A DNA stretch of 47,720 nt, taken from positions 1 through 47,720 of the forward strand of contig DFNI01000010.1 in NCBI GenBank assembly GCA_002375995.1. Direction: 5' to 3'. The translations under genes and the position numbers were made by a program. How positions within the stretch are numbered: the stretch's first letter is position 1; every line of letters starts with the position of its first letter. This document shows positions 7,743-16,274 of the stretch, in pieces. The notes under the pieces were generated by a model. It did not search any database, was not told where the DNA came from, and saw only the letters and a list, made by a program, of their open reading frames with translations. Source of the stretch: Acetothermia bacterium UBA3571. Lineage in GTDB: Bacteria > Bipolaricaulota > Bipolaricaulia > Bipolaricaulales > Bipolaricaulaceae.

Positions 7743-7771
7743 TTGTGGGCGGGGTTTTCCTAGGATATATT
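7743..7771 (+). promoter_or_regulatory. Sigma-70-like promoter of glmU
   Basis: TTGTGG (7743-7748), 17-base spacer, TATATT (7766-7771). The ATG at 7782 is only 10 bases after the -10 box, so the transcript would have a leader of a few bases or none. Confidence 0.55.
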
Positions 7772-7781
7772 CGCTGTGGGG

Positions 7782-9134
7782 ATGGAGACTTCGTTGGATG
7801 TAGTGATTCTCGCCTCCGGCGAAGAAGGTGAATTTGTATCCCAACGCCCGAAGGTCCTCCACGAGATCCTGGGGCTACCGCTTCTGGAGTACGTCCTCCG
7901 CGCCGCTTCCGAGCTTTTCCCTACCCGGTTGATCTTGGCCGTGGGCCGCGAGACTCCGGAGATCCACAGTTTCCTCACCCGAAGCGACTTCGAAGTCCTC
8001 ATCATCGGGGCGGAAGGAGAGGCTCATGGATTCGGCCCCATCGAGGGTGCGGTGGCGGCCCCCAGGTTCCTGGTCCTTCCGGGGCATCTCCCCTTGCTTT
8101 CTTCCGAGGCACTGAAGCGGCTCCTTTGGGAACACATAGCTCAAAAGGCTCTCCTTTCGTTTCTCACTTTCTATCCGGAGGATCCGGGCAGCTATCTCTC
8201 GGTGGTGCGGGACGAGTCCGGGATCCCCAAAGCCATCGTGACCGAAGGCTCAGGAGGCGGAGCCCAAGAGGCCGCGGCCGCTGTGTTATGTCTGGATAAC
8301 GTCCCCGAGGTATGGGAAGCCCTGAAGCGGCTTCCCACCGAATGCACCCCGGGGGCGCTTATTGCCGAGCTCGTCTCCGCCCTTCACCCCAGGGTCCACG
8401 CGGTCCCCTGGCCCGAGCCGGAGGAGCTTTTGACGGTGCACACCCGGAGGGACCTCGCCCGGGCCGGGGAACTGCTGCGGGAGCGGACCATCCGCCGGCT
8501 CCAGGAGACCGGGGTCACGGTGGTGGATCCCCACACCGCCTACGTGGGCCCCGATGCCTCGGTGGGTCTGGACACCGTGCTCCACCCCGGGGTCCACCTC
8601 TACGGGAAGACGGAGATCGGAGAAGGGTGTGAGATCGGGCCCCAGGCGTACCTCGTGGATTCCGTGGTGGAACGGGGTGCCAGGATCTGGTTTTCGGTGC
8701 TGGAAGGGGCATGGGTAGGGGAAGGGGCGCGGATCGGCCCCTATGCGCATCTCCGTCCCGGGGCCCGGATCGGGGCCCGGGCGCGGATCGGGAACTTCGT
8801 GGAGGTGAAGAACGCCCAAATCGGGGAGGACGTAAGGGCGGGGCACCTGGCCTACATCGGCGACGCCGAGGTGGGGCCGGAGGCCAACATCGGTGCGGGC
8901 GCCATCACCTGCAACTACGACGGCGTCCGCAAGCACCGCACCGTGATCGGCAAAAGGGCCTTCATCGGCTCCAATACGGCACTTGTGGCTCCGGTGACCA
9001 TTGGGGAGGGGGCGGTGGTAGGGGCGGGTTCGGTAATCACCGAGGACGTTCCCCCCCATTCCCTGGCACTGGGCCGTGCCCGCCAGGTGGTAAAACCCGA
9101 GTGGGCGAGGCGGAAAAAGGAGGGGGAGGGTTGA
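7782..9134 (+). CDS. glmU: GlmU-like protein with degenerate uridylyltransferase domain
   Basis: This is a full-length two-domain GlmU architecture (~450 residues). The C-terminal left-handed beta-helix (from about 250) keeps the glucosamine-1-phosphate acetyltransferase elements: LRPGA, FVEVKNA, the catalytic-His segment GHLAYIGDA and CNYDG. The N-terminal Rossmann domain keeps RPKVLHEILGLPLL but has lost its catalysis. The GxGTRM loop reads SGEEGEFVS, the metal Asp in the GDxPL motif is His (PGHLPLL), the uridine-binding GTGHA is gone, and the second metal ligand Asn is His in TVHTRRDL. It probably acetylates GlcN-1-P, with uridylylation done elsewhere. The GTG at 7776 is an alternative start. 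Its stop overlaps the prs TTG start. Confidence 0.82.
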   Translation: METSLDVVILASGEEGEFVSQRPKVLHEILGLPLLEYVLRAASELFPTRLILAVGRETPEIHSFLTRSDFEVLIIGAEGEAHGFGPIEGAVAAPRFLVLPGHLPLLSSEALKRLLWEHIAQKALLSFLTFYPEDPGSYLSVVRDESGIPKAIVTEGSGGGAQEAAAAVLCLDNVPEVWEALKRLPTECTPGALIAELVSALHPRVHAVPWPEPEELLTVHTRRDLARAGELLRERTIRRLQETGVTVVDPHTAYVGPDASVGLDTVLHPGVHLYGKTEIGEGCEIGPQAYLVDSVVERGARIWFSVLEGAWVGEGARIGPYAHLRPGARIGARARIGNFVEVKNAQIGEDVRAGHLAYIGDAEVGPEANIGAGAITCNYDGVRKHRTVIGKRAFIGSNTALVAPVTIGEGAVVGAGSVITEDVPPHSLALGRARQVVKPEWARRKKEGEG

Positions 9135-10222
9135 ACGGGCTGAAGATCGTAACGGGCAACGCGAACCCCGAGCTCGCCCGTAGGATCACCGAGCTCGTGG
9201 TGGAGAAGTTCAACACCAAGTACGCCGACTTCCTGGACGAGCTCTGCCGGGACCGCCGGGGACGCCTCCGGGAGGAGCTCCCGCCGCTTCGGTTAGAGGA
9301 CGTATGGTGCGAGGCCGAGGTGAGCTACTTCCCCGACGGGGAGGTCTACGCCCACGTGGAGAAGACAGTCCGGGGGCAGTACGTGTTTGTAGTACAACCC
9401 ACCTGTCCTCCCCGGGCTGAACCCTTGGACCCCAAAAAGCCCGGGCCTCAGACGGTGAACGACATCGTGATGGAGTTGCTTTTGCTCGTCGATGCCTTGA
9501 GGCGGGCGTCGGCGGAGCGGGTGTGCGCGGTGACCCCTTATTTCGGCTATGCCCGACAGGACCGCAAGACCGAGGGCCGGGTCCCCATTTCGGCGCGGCT
9601 TTTGGCGAACCTGATCGAGCGGGCCGGCACCAGCCGGGTATTGGCGGTAGAGCTCCACGCGAGCCAGATCCAGGGATTCTTCGACATCCCCCTGGACCAT
9701 TTGCGCACCGATCACCTCTTCGCCCGCCACATCCAGGCCCATCACCCCGAGTGGTTGGAAGACCTGGTGGTGGTTTCCCCCGATATCGGGGGGCTTTTCC
9801 GGGCCCGGAGGGTAGCCGAGCGGTTGCACGCCCCCTTCGCCACCTTGGCGAAGCGTCGCTTCCGGGGCGGGGACCTCGAGGTGCTCCTCGTAATCGGAGA
9901 GGTAAAGGGAAAGAAGGTCCTCTTGGTGGACGACATCCTCTCCACCGGGGGGACTCTCATCCGGGCGGCCAAAAAGCTCCTGGAGGAGGGGGCACGGGAG
10001 GTGTACGCCGCCTGTACCCACGGGATATTCGCCGGGAACGCTTTGCAAGAACTCGAGTCCTCTCCCTTGAGCCGGATTATCGTCACGGATACCATTCCCC
10101 AAGCCGCCGCGAAAGACCACCCGATGGTGGAGGTGGTCTCGGTGGCGGACGATCTGGCGGAAGCGATCATCAGGATCTACCTCGGCCTTTCGATAAGCGA
10201 ACTTTTGGTGCGGGGCCGTTAG
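9131..10222 (+). CDS. prs: Ribose-phosphate pyrophosphokinase (PRPP synthetase), long form
   Basis: This 363-residue enzyme would make PRPP from ribose 5-phosphate and ATP. Diagnostic segments are YFGYARQDRK, ELHASQIQGFFDIP, VVVSPDIGG and the PRPP-binding loop VLLVDDILSTGGTLIRAA. It is about 45 residues longer than the usual ~315 because of two insertions: residues about 24-58 in the first Rossmann half, rich in Arg/Asp/Glu, and about 93-108 after QPTCPP. The start is a TTG (9131-9133) overlapping the glmU stop as TTGA and preceded by GGAGGGGGAGGG; no ATG fits. Pairing with glmU is a common bacterial arrangement, linking nucleotide and cell-wall precursors. rplY follows after 16 bases. Confidence 0.88.
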   Translation: MNGLKIVTGNANPELARRITELVVEKFNTKYADFLDELCRDRRGRLREELPPLRLEDVWCEAEVSYFPDGEVYAHVEKTVRGQYVFVVQPTCPPRAEPLDPKKPGPQTVNDIVMELLLLVDALRRASAERVCAVTPYFGYARQDRKTEGRVPISARLLANLIERAGTSRVLAVELHASQIQGFFDIPLDHLRTDHLFARHIQAHHPEWLEDLVVVSPDIGGLFRARRVAERLHAPFATLAKRRFRGGDLEVLLVIGEVKGKKVLLVDDILSTGGTLIRAAKKLLEEGAREVYAACTHGIFAGNALQELESSPLSRIIVTDTIPQAAAKDHPMVEVVSVADDLAEAIIRIYLGLSISELLVRGR

Positions 10223-10238
10223 CGAGGAGGTAACTGAA

Positions 10239-10871
10239 ATGGCGAAGATCACGGCGCGAAAACGCTCCGACAGCGAAAAGCCCAAGGCCCTCAGGCGCCA
10301 GGGCTGGGTTCCCGGTGTGGTGTACGGGCCTCATTTGCCCAGCACTCCCATCGCGGTGGAGTACAAAGTGCTTGAGCGGCTGGTGGCCGAGATCACCCGT
10401 TCCACCCGCATAGAGTTAGAGTACGACGGCGAGCGGCACTTCGTGTTCATCAAGGAGCTCCAGCGGGACCCCATCACCGATAGGTTCCTACACGTGGACT
10501 TTTACGCCCCCGAACCGGGGCAGATCATGTCCCTGGACGTTCCCATCAGGCTCGTGGGCACCCCCGCAGGGGTCAAGGCCGGGGGGATCCTGGAGCACAT
10601 CCACGAGGAGATCCCCGTGGAAGGCCCCCTGGAGGCGATACCCCCCTATATCGAGGTGGACATCTCCGACCTCGGCCTGGACGAGGCCCTTCTCGTGAAG
10701 GACCTCCCCCTCCCAGAGGGGCTGCGGCCCCTCCTTCCCGAGGACGAGGCGGTGGTCAACATCCTCCCGCCCAAGGTCCTGGTCACTGAAGAGGCGGAGG
10801 AGGAAGCCGCTGAGGCCCCCGAGGCCCCAGCCGAGGAGGCCGCGCCCCCCGAGGAGGAAGGGGAGTCTTGA
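10239..10871 (+). CDS. rplY: 50S ribosomal protein L25 (CTC form)
   Basis: This 210-residue two-domain L25/Ctc protein binds 5S rRNA. The N-terminal domain shows KPKALRRQGWVPGVVYG and the KELQRDPITDRFLHVDFY segment; the C-terminal TL5-like domain has VPIRLVGTPAGVKAGGILEH. A low-complexity acidic Glu/Ala/Pro tail of about 30 residues closes it. A strong GAGGAGG site precedes the ATG. It is followed by pth with a TTGA overlap; prs-rplY-pth is a well-known bacterial gene order, which supports all three calls. Confidence 0.95.
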   Translation: MAKITARKRSDSEKPKALRRQGWVPGVVYGPHLPSTPIAVEYKVLERLVAEITRSTRIELEYDGERHFVFIKELQRDPITDRFLHVDFYAPEPGQIMSLDVPIRLVGTPAGVKAGGILEHIHEEIPVEGPLEAIPPYIEVDISDLGLDEALLVKDLPLPEGLRPLLPEDEAVVNILPPKVLVTEEAEEEAAEAPEAPAEEAAPPEEEGES

Positions 10872-11437
10872 GGGCCGTGGTGGGGCTGGGGAATCCCGGC
10901 CCCGAGTACGCCCTTACCCGCCACAACCTCGGCTTCTGGGTCGTGGATCGCCTTCGGATGGGGGGAAATTGGGAACGGTTCCTTTTTCCGTGGGGCGAGG
11001 TCTTCCGCTCCGGGGACCGGCTGCTCCTCAAGCCCCTCACCTACATGAACCGCTCCGGGGAGGCGGTCCGGGGGCTTTTGGCGTGGAGCCCCTTGAGCCC
11101 TGAAGACATCCTTTTGGTCCACGACGACGTGGACCTCCCGGTGGGGGCGGTGCGCCTGCGGGAGAGGGGCGGCCACGGGGGGCACCTTGGGGTGCGGTCG
11201 GTGCTCCATGCCCTGGGGACCCGGGATGTGCCCCGCCTGAAGCTCGGGATCGGGCCGAAACCGGAGGGGGTGGACCTCGCCGCCTTCGTGCTTTCCCGCC
11301 CCCCGGAGGAGGAGCTCGAGCGGCTCATGATGGCCGTGGCCTTCGCCGCTGAGGTGGCAGGGGCCTTCCTGGAGGGAGGCTACGCCGCCGCGCTGAAAAC
11401 GCACTCCCGGGGTATCGCCGCCGGGAAAGGGGTATAA
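10868..11437 (+). CDS. pth: Peptidyl-tRNA hydrolase
   Basis: This 189-residue Pth releases peptide from dropped-off peptidyl-tRNA. Motifs are VVGLGNPGPEYALTRHNLGF with the catalytic His, LTYMNRSGEAV, and VHDDVDLPVGAVRLR with the catalytic Asp. In the GGHGGH region the usual Asn (Asn114 in E. coli, GGHNGL) is replaced by Leu (GGHLGV), which could change tRNA or substrate handling. Translation starts at TTG (10868-10870) overlapping the rplY stop. The stop codon lies inside a TATAAT box that may serve clpC. Confidence 0.92.
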   Translation: MRAVVGLGNPGPEYALTRHNLGFWVVDRLRMGGNWERFLFPWGEVFRSGDRLLLKPLTYMNRSGEAVRGLLAWSPLSPEDILLVHDDVDLPVGAVRLRERGGHGGHLGVRSVLHALGTRDVPRLKLGIGPKPEGVDLAAFVLSRPPEEELERLMMAVAFAAEVAGAFLEGGYAAALKTHSRGIAAGKGV

Positions 11438-11438
11438 T
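11433..11438 (+). promoter_or_regulatory. Candidate -10 box for clpC overlapping pth stop
   Basis: TATAAT contains the pth stop codon TAA and lies 18 bases before the clpC ATG. A convincing -35 is not visible, so this could be chance. Confidence 0.35.
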
Positions 11439-11456
11439 TTGGCTGAAGGGTTCGCT

Positions 11457-13868
11457 ATGTACGAAAAGTTCTCTCGCGATGCCGCCAAGTGGCTCGCGGC
11501 CTCCCATACCGAGGCTGAGGAATGGCGCCACCGTTACGTGGGCACCGAACACCTGCTCCTAGCTGCCCTGCGCCTGGAGCATCTCTCGGTGTATCGGTTC
11601 CTCTTGAGCCACGGGCTCACCTACGAACGGGTGGCCAGAATCGTGGAGCGCCAGAAGGGCCGCGGCAAGCTCCACATCCCCCAAGGCGGACTGGAGATGA
11701 CGCAGAGGCTGCGCAAGGTGATGAAGATGGCCTTCGACGAGGCCCGCCGCCAGGGGGCGGAGTTCATCGAGCCGGAGCACCTCTTATTTGCTCTCCTCAA
11801 GGAAGGGGAAGGCACCGCGGCCGAGATCCTGCGGGCCCACGGGATCGACCTCCGCGCAGCCAAGGCCTATTTCCGACATCACCGCCGCTCCGGGATGAGG
11901 GTCCGGACTGTATCCTCCCAGCGCCTCCCCGGGGAGCTGGGTGAATTCGGCCGGGACCTGGTGGAGGAGGCGGAGATGGGGCTCTTGGACCCGGTGATCG
12001 GCCGGGACCGGGAGCTCGAGCGGGTGATCCAGATCCTCTGCCGCCGCAAGAAGAACAACCCCGTCCTCATCGGCGAGGCCGGGGTGGGGAAGACCGCCAT
12101 CGTGGAAGGCCTGGCTCAGAAGATCGCCATGGGGGACGTACCCCGGGCGTTGGCGGATAAATCCATCGTGGAGCTGGATATCGCTGGGATCGTGGCCGGG
12201 ACCAAGTATCGGGGCGAGTTCGAGCAGCGCCTGAAGAACATCCTCAACCGGGTGATGGAGTCCGATAACATCATCCTGTTCATCGACGAGCTCCACACCG
12301 TAGTGGGGGCCGGCGGGGCCGAGGGGGCCATCGATGCCTCCGCGATCCTCAAGCCCCCCCTCGCCTCCGGGGCCATCCAGTGCATCGGCACCGCCACCCC
12401 CGACGACTACAGGAAGACCGTGGAGAAGGATCCAGCCCTGCGCCGGCGGTTCAAGACCGTGTACGTGGAGGAGCCCTCGGTAGAGGAAACGGTGAAGATC
12501 CTGCGGGGCCTCCGCGCTCGCTACGAGCAGCACCACGGGGTGCGGATCACCGACGATGCTCTTTGGCAGGCGGCCCGCCTGGCCGACCGCTACATCACCG
12601 ATCAGTTCCTCCCCGATAAGGCCATCGACCTCATCGACGAGACTGCGGCCCGGGTGCGCCTTTCGGCCTCCGATCTCCCCCCCGAGGCCCGGGAGCTCAT
12701 CGAGGAGATCACGCGGCTCGAGGAGGAAGAAGAGGAGGCGGTGGCCCACCAGAACTACGAGCTCGCCGCAAAGCTCAGGGACCAAAGAAGCGCCCTCATG
12801 GAGGAGCTCAGGGCACACGAGGAAAAGCTCGAGGGCAAGGCCGACACCCCCACGGTGGAGGGACACCACATCGCCGAGACGGTGTCGCTTTGGACCGGGA
12901 TCCCCATGCACCACTTGCAGGAGGAGGACACCGCACGCTTGGTGAACATGGAGGAGAAGATCCACGAGCGCCTGGTGGACCAGGACGAGGCGGTGAAGGC
13001 CGTGTGCCGGGCGATCCGGCGGGCCTACGCCGGAATCAAGGATCCCCGCCGGCCCATTGGGGCCTTCCTCTTCCTCGGACCCACGGGGGTGGGGAAGACC
13101 GAGCTCGCACGGACCCTGGCGGAGTTCCTCTTCGGGGACGAAGACGCCCTCATCCGCATCGACATGTCCGAGTACATGGAGCGGTTCTCGGTGTCGCGGT
13201 TGATCGGGGCCCCACCGGGATATGTGGGGTACGAGGAGGCCGGCGAGCTCACCGAGGCAGTGCGGCGGCGTCCCTACTCGGTGGTCCTGTTCGATGAGAT
13301 CGAGAAGGCCCACCGGGACGTGTTCAACATCCTCCTCCAGGTGATGGACGATGGGATCCTCACCGACTCCCAGGGCAGGAAGGTCTCCTTCCGCCACACG
13401 GTGCTCATCATGACCTCCAACATCGGCGGGAAGTTCATCACCGACCAGACCTCCACGGGGTTCGGCTCCCAGGACACGGAACAGACCTACCAAGACATAA
13501 AGAGCCGTGTCATGTCCGAGGTGAAGAAATACTTCTCGCCGGAGTTCCTGAACCGGCTCGATGACATCATCGTCTTCCGTCCCCTCACCCGAGAGCAGGT
13601 AGGGGAGATCGCCAGGCTCCTCATCGGGCGGCTACAAGAGCGCCTCCGGGAGGAGCACGGGATCGAGTTGGAGCTTTCCGACTCTGCCCTGGACCTCCTC
13701 ATCGAGAAGGGCTTCGACGCCAAGTACGGGGCCCGTCCCATGCGGCGGACCATCGAGCGGTTGGTGGAGGATCCCATCGCTGAGAAGATCCTCACCAAGG
13801 AGTTCCCAGAGGGCTCGACCATCGTGGTGGAGGCCGACGGCGAGCGGATGGCGTTCCGGCGCAAATAA
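11457..13868 (+). CDS. clpC: ClpC-type AAA+ unfoldase
   Basis: This 803-residue Hsp100 ATPase feeds substrates to ClpP. It has an N-terminal double Clp-N domain (1-140) and NBD1 with Walker A GEAGVGKTA (about 206-214) and ILFIDELHT. A middle domain follows with the UVR-like coiled coil HQNYELAAKLRDQ. NBD2 has GPTGVGKTELA and VVLFDEIEKAH, and a C-terminal sensor-2 domain contains GARPMRR. The coiled middle domain and following radA place it as ClpC rather than ClpA or ClpB. The ATG at 11457 has an AAGGG site six bases upstream; an in-frame TTG at 11439 is less likely. The usual regulators CtsR, McsA and McsB are absent here. Confidence 0.95.
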   Translation: MYEKFSRDAAKWLAASHTEAEEWRHRYVGTEHLLLAALRLEHLSVYRFLLSHGLTYERVARIVERQKGRGKLHIPQGGLEMTQRLRKVMKMAFDEARRQGAEFIEPEHLLFALLKEGEGTAAEILRAHGIDLRAAKAYFRHHRRSGMRVRTVSSQRLPGELGEFGRDLVEEAEMGLLDPVIGRDRELERVIQILCRRKKNNPVLIGEAGVGKTAIVEGLAQKIAMGDVPRALADKSIVELDIAGIVAGTKYRGEFEQRLKNILNRVMESDNIILFIDELHTVVGAGGAEGAIDASAILKPPLASGAIQCIGTATPDDYRKTVEKDPALRRRFKTVYVEEPSVEETVKILRGLRARYEQHHGVRITDDALWQAARLADRYITDQFLPDKAIDLIDETAARVRLSASDLPPEARELIEEITRLEEEEEEAVAHQNYELAAKLRDQRSALMEELRAHEEKLEGKADTPTVEGHHIAETVSLWTGIPMHHLQEEDTARLVNMEEKIHERLVDQDEAVKAVCRAIRRAYAGIKDPRRPIGAFLFLGPTGVGKTELARTLAEFLFGDEDALIRIDMSEYMERFSVSRLIGAPPGYVGYEEAGELTEAVRRRPYSVVLFDEIEKAHRDVFNILLQVMDDGILTDSQGRKVSFRHTVLIMTSNIGGKFITDQTSTGFGSQDTEQTYQDIKSRVMSEVKKYFSPEFLNRLDDIIVFRPLTREQVGEIARLLIGRLQERLREEHGIELELSDSALDLLIEKGFDAKYGARPMRRTIERLVEDPIAEKILTKEFPEGSTIVVEADGERMAFRRK

Positions 13869-15214
13869 TGGCCTATGTATGCCAAAAGTGTGGCTACCGT
13901 TCCGTAAAGTGGCTGGGGAGGTGCCCCTCCTGCGGGGCCTGGGATAGCTTCGAGGAAATCTCCCAGGAAAAGGAGACCCAAAAGGGGAGCGAGCCGCAAA
14001 GCTGGCTCGGCGAAGAGCCTAAACCCCTTCCCCGGGTACCTTCAACTCCCCTGGCACGGCTTCCCACTGGGTTCCCCGAGGTGGACAGGCTGCTCGGAGG
14101 CGGGCTCATCCCCGGGGCGGTGATCCTCTTCGGGGGTGAACCCGGGGTGGGTAAGTCCACGTTGCTCCTCCAGATCGCCGCTAGCCTCTCCCGGGACCAC
14201 GGCCCGGTCCTCTACGTGTCCGGGGAGGAATCCGCCCCCCAGGTGAAGCTCCGGGCCGAGCGGTTGGGGATCGGAGCTGAGCGGCTCTACCTCTTCGCCG
14301 AGCAGTCCCTTCCCCGAATCGCCGCCGCGGTGGAGGAAGTCTCGCCCCTCGCCCTCATCGTGGATTCCCTCCAGACGGTGATCGCCCGGGCCGACGGGGG
14401 GGAGGTGGGGGGGATCCAGCAGGTGCGGGAGGCGGCGGCGGAGTTCGCCCGCCTCTCCAAGCTCCGGGGGATGGCCTCGTTCCTCGTCTCCCACATAACC
14501 AAGGGGGGCGGGTTCGCCGGCCCCAAGACGGTGGAACACATCGTGGACGTGGCCATCTACCTCGAGGGGGTACGGGAGACGGACCTCCGGATACTGAGAT
14601 CGGTGAAGAACCGCTTCGGCTCCACCCACGAGGTGGCGGTGTTCAGGATGGGGGAGCGGGGGATGGAGGAGGTGCAGAACCCTTCCCTCTTCTTCCTCTC
14701 CCGGGATCGGGCCCCCAAGCCCGGGGCGGCCATCGTCCCGGTGTTGGAGGGGACCCGGACCATGCTCGTGGAGGTCCAGGCCTTGGTCTCACCCACCAAG
14801 TACGGCCCCCCGCAGCGCCGGTGTGCAGGACTCGATTACAACCGGGTGTTGGTGCTTCTCGCGGTGATCGAAAAGTACCTCGGGGTGCACATCGGGATGT
14901 CGGATGTGTACCTGGCGGTGGCTGGGGGGTTCGAGGTGCGGGAGCCTGCGCTGGATTTGGGGATTGCCGCCTCCGTGCTCTCCAGCCTCTACAACCGCCC
15001 CCTTCCCCCAGACACGGTGGTCCTGGGGGAGATCGGGCTCTCGGGGGAGATCCGTCCCGTGCGGAAGGCCTACGAGCGCCTGAAAGAGGTGGCGAAGCTC
15101 GGGTTCGGGCGGGCCATCGTCCCTGAACAGGCGATCGAGAACGACGTAGGATTAGAATTGGTGCCGGTGCGAGACGTGATCCAGGCCGCGGAGGCCTTGG
15201 GACTTTCGGGTTGA
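13868..15214 (+). CDS. radA: DNA repair protein RadA
   Basis: This 448-residue RadA/Sms is a branch-migrating helicase used in homologous recombination. The N-terminal zinc finger C5-x2-C8...C19-x2-C22, RecA-like core with Walker A GGEPGVGKST, the RadA-specific VKNRFGST motif, and a C-terminal Lon-protease-like domain (LDLGIAASVLSS, GEIGLSGEIRPV) are all present. The start ATG shares a base with the clpC stop (TAATG), so the two are translationally coupled. disA follows four bases after the stop. RadA and DisA are known functional partners in Firmicutes. Confidence 0.95.
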   Translation: MAYVCQKCGYRSVKWLGRCPSCGAWDSFEEISQEKETQKGSEPQSWLGEEPKPLPRVPSTPLARLPTGFPEVDRLLGGGLIPGAVILFGGEPGVGKSTLLLQIAASLSRDHGPVLYVSGEESAPQVKLRAERLGIGAERLYLFAEQSLPRIAAAVEEVSPLALIVDSLQTVIARADGGEVGGIQQVREAAAEFARLSKLRGMASFLVSHITKGGGFAGPKTVEHIVDVAIYLEGVRETDLRILRSVKNRFGSTHEVAVFRMGERGMEEVQNPSLFFLSRDRAPKPGAAIVPVLEGTRTMLVEVQALVSPTKYGPPQRRCAGLDYNRVLVLLAVIEKYLGVHIGMSDVYLAVAGGFEVREPALDLGIAASVLSSLYNRPLPPDTVVLGEIGLSGEIRPVRKAYERLKEVAKLGFGRAIVPEQAIENDVGLELVPVRDVIQAAEALGLSG

Positions 15215-15218
15215 GGCG

Positions 15219-16274
15219 ATGAGGGACGAATACCGGAAGATATTGGAGCGGACCGCCCCCGGGACCCCGCTCAGAGAGGCCCTGGACCGAGTGGTCCAGC
15301 TGGGAACCGGGGGGTTGGTGGTGATCGCCGACCGGGAGGTGGTATCCCCCATCATCGCCGCCGGGTTCGAGCTCAACTCCCCCTTCACCCCCCAGGCCCT
15401 GGCGGAGCTCTGCAAGATGGACCGGGCGGTGGTGGTGGACGAGAACTTGAAGACCATCCTCTACGCCAATGCCCATTTGGTCCCCGATCCCACCATCCCC
15501 TCCGCCGAAACCGGGACCCGCCACCGGGTGGCAGAGCAAACGGCCAAGCAGATAGAGCGGCCGGTGATCGCCATCTCGGAGGAAAGAAAGCGGATCACCA
15601 TCTTCTACAAATCCTGGCGGTACGAACTCCGGGACCCCATTGCCCTTTCCTCTCAGGCGTCTCAGGCCCTCTTGATCCTCGATCGCTACCGCCGGGAGCT
15701 GCACGAGCTCCTCACGGAGCTTGCGCCCATGGAGTTCGAGCGGAAGGTACCCCTGGATCACGTGGCCATGGTGGTACAGAAGGCCGCCCAGATGATTCAC
15801 CTGGAGGAAGAACTCCAGGGACTGTTCCTGGAGCTGGGGAAGGAGGCCAAACTCCTCAAGCACCAGCTGCGGGGGCTGATGCGGGGGGTGCGGGAGACGT
15901 TGAAGCTGGTGGTCCTGGACTTCCGCAAGGCCCAGGACCGCCCAGTGGAAGAAGTGATTGAGGAGATCTTGTCCCTGGACCCCGAGGACCTGCTCGTCCC
16001 GGAGGTGATCCTGAAGGTCCTGGGTTATTCCGAGGATGAACTGGAATCGCCGGTCCCCTCGCGGGGTTTCCGGCTGCTTTCCAAGATCCCCCGGCTCCCT
16101 CCTTCCGTGATCGAGCGGCTGGTGGAGGAGCTGGGGAGCCTGGATCAGATCGAGCGTGCCAACCGCAGGCAACTCCAGCGCATCAAGGGGATCGCGGAGA
16201 CCCGGGCCCGGGCGATAAAGTCGGGCCTTGCCCGCCTGCGTAACCGCTACATCTCGGGAGGTCTTGAGCGATGA
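15219..16274 (+). CDS. disA: DNA integrity scanning diadenylate cyclase DisA
   Basis: This 351-residue protein has the three DisA domains: an N-terminal DAC domain (1-140), a helical linker and a C-terminal HhH DNA-binding domain (IKGIAETRARAIKSGLARL, about 320-340). The ATP-binding motif GTRHR is intact at 99-103. The other catalytic motif, normally Asp-Gly-Ala, reads Asp68-Arg69-Ala70 (KMDRAVVVD). The Asp is kept but the Gly is replaced by a bulky Arg, so activity or its regulation may differ. If active it makes c-di-AMP and pauses at branched DNA. The order clpC-radA-disA matches the Firmicutes locus. The stop overlaps punA as ATGA. Confidence 0.93.
   Translation: MRDEYRKILERTAPGTPLREALDRVVQLGTGGLVVIADREVVSPIIAAGFELNSPFTPQALAELCKMDRAVVVDENLKTILYANAHLVPDPTIPSAETGTRHRVAEQTAKQIERPVIAISEERKRITIFYKSWRYELRDPIALSSQASQALLILDRYRRELHELLTELAPMEFERKVPLDHVAMVVQKAAQMIHLEEELQGLFLELGKEAKLLKHQLRGLMRGVRETLKLVVLDFRKAQDRPVEEVIEEILSLDPEDLLVPEVILKVLGYSEDELESPVPSRGFRLLSKIPRLPPSVIERLVEELGSLDQIERANRRQLQRIKGIAETRARAIKSGLARLRNRYISGGLER

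Noticed and set aside
8286..9059. Long minus-strand frame opposite glmU
   Set aside because: Shadow of glmU: Gly/Pro/His-rich translation without a domain.
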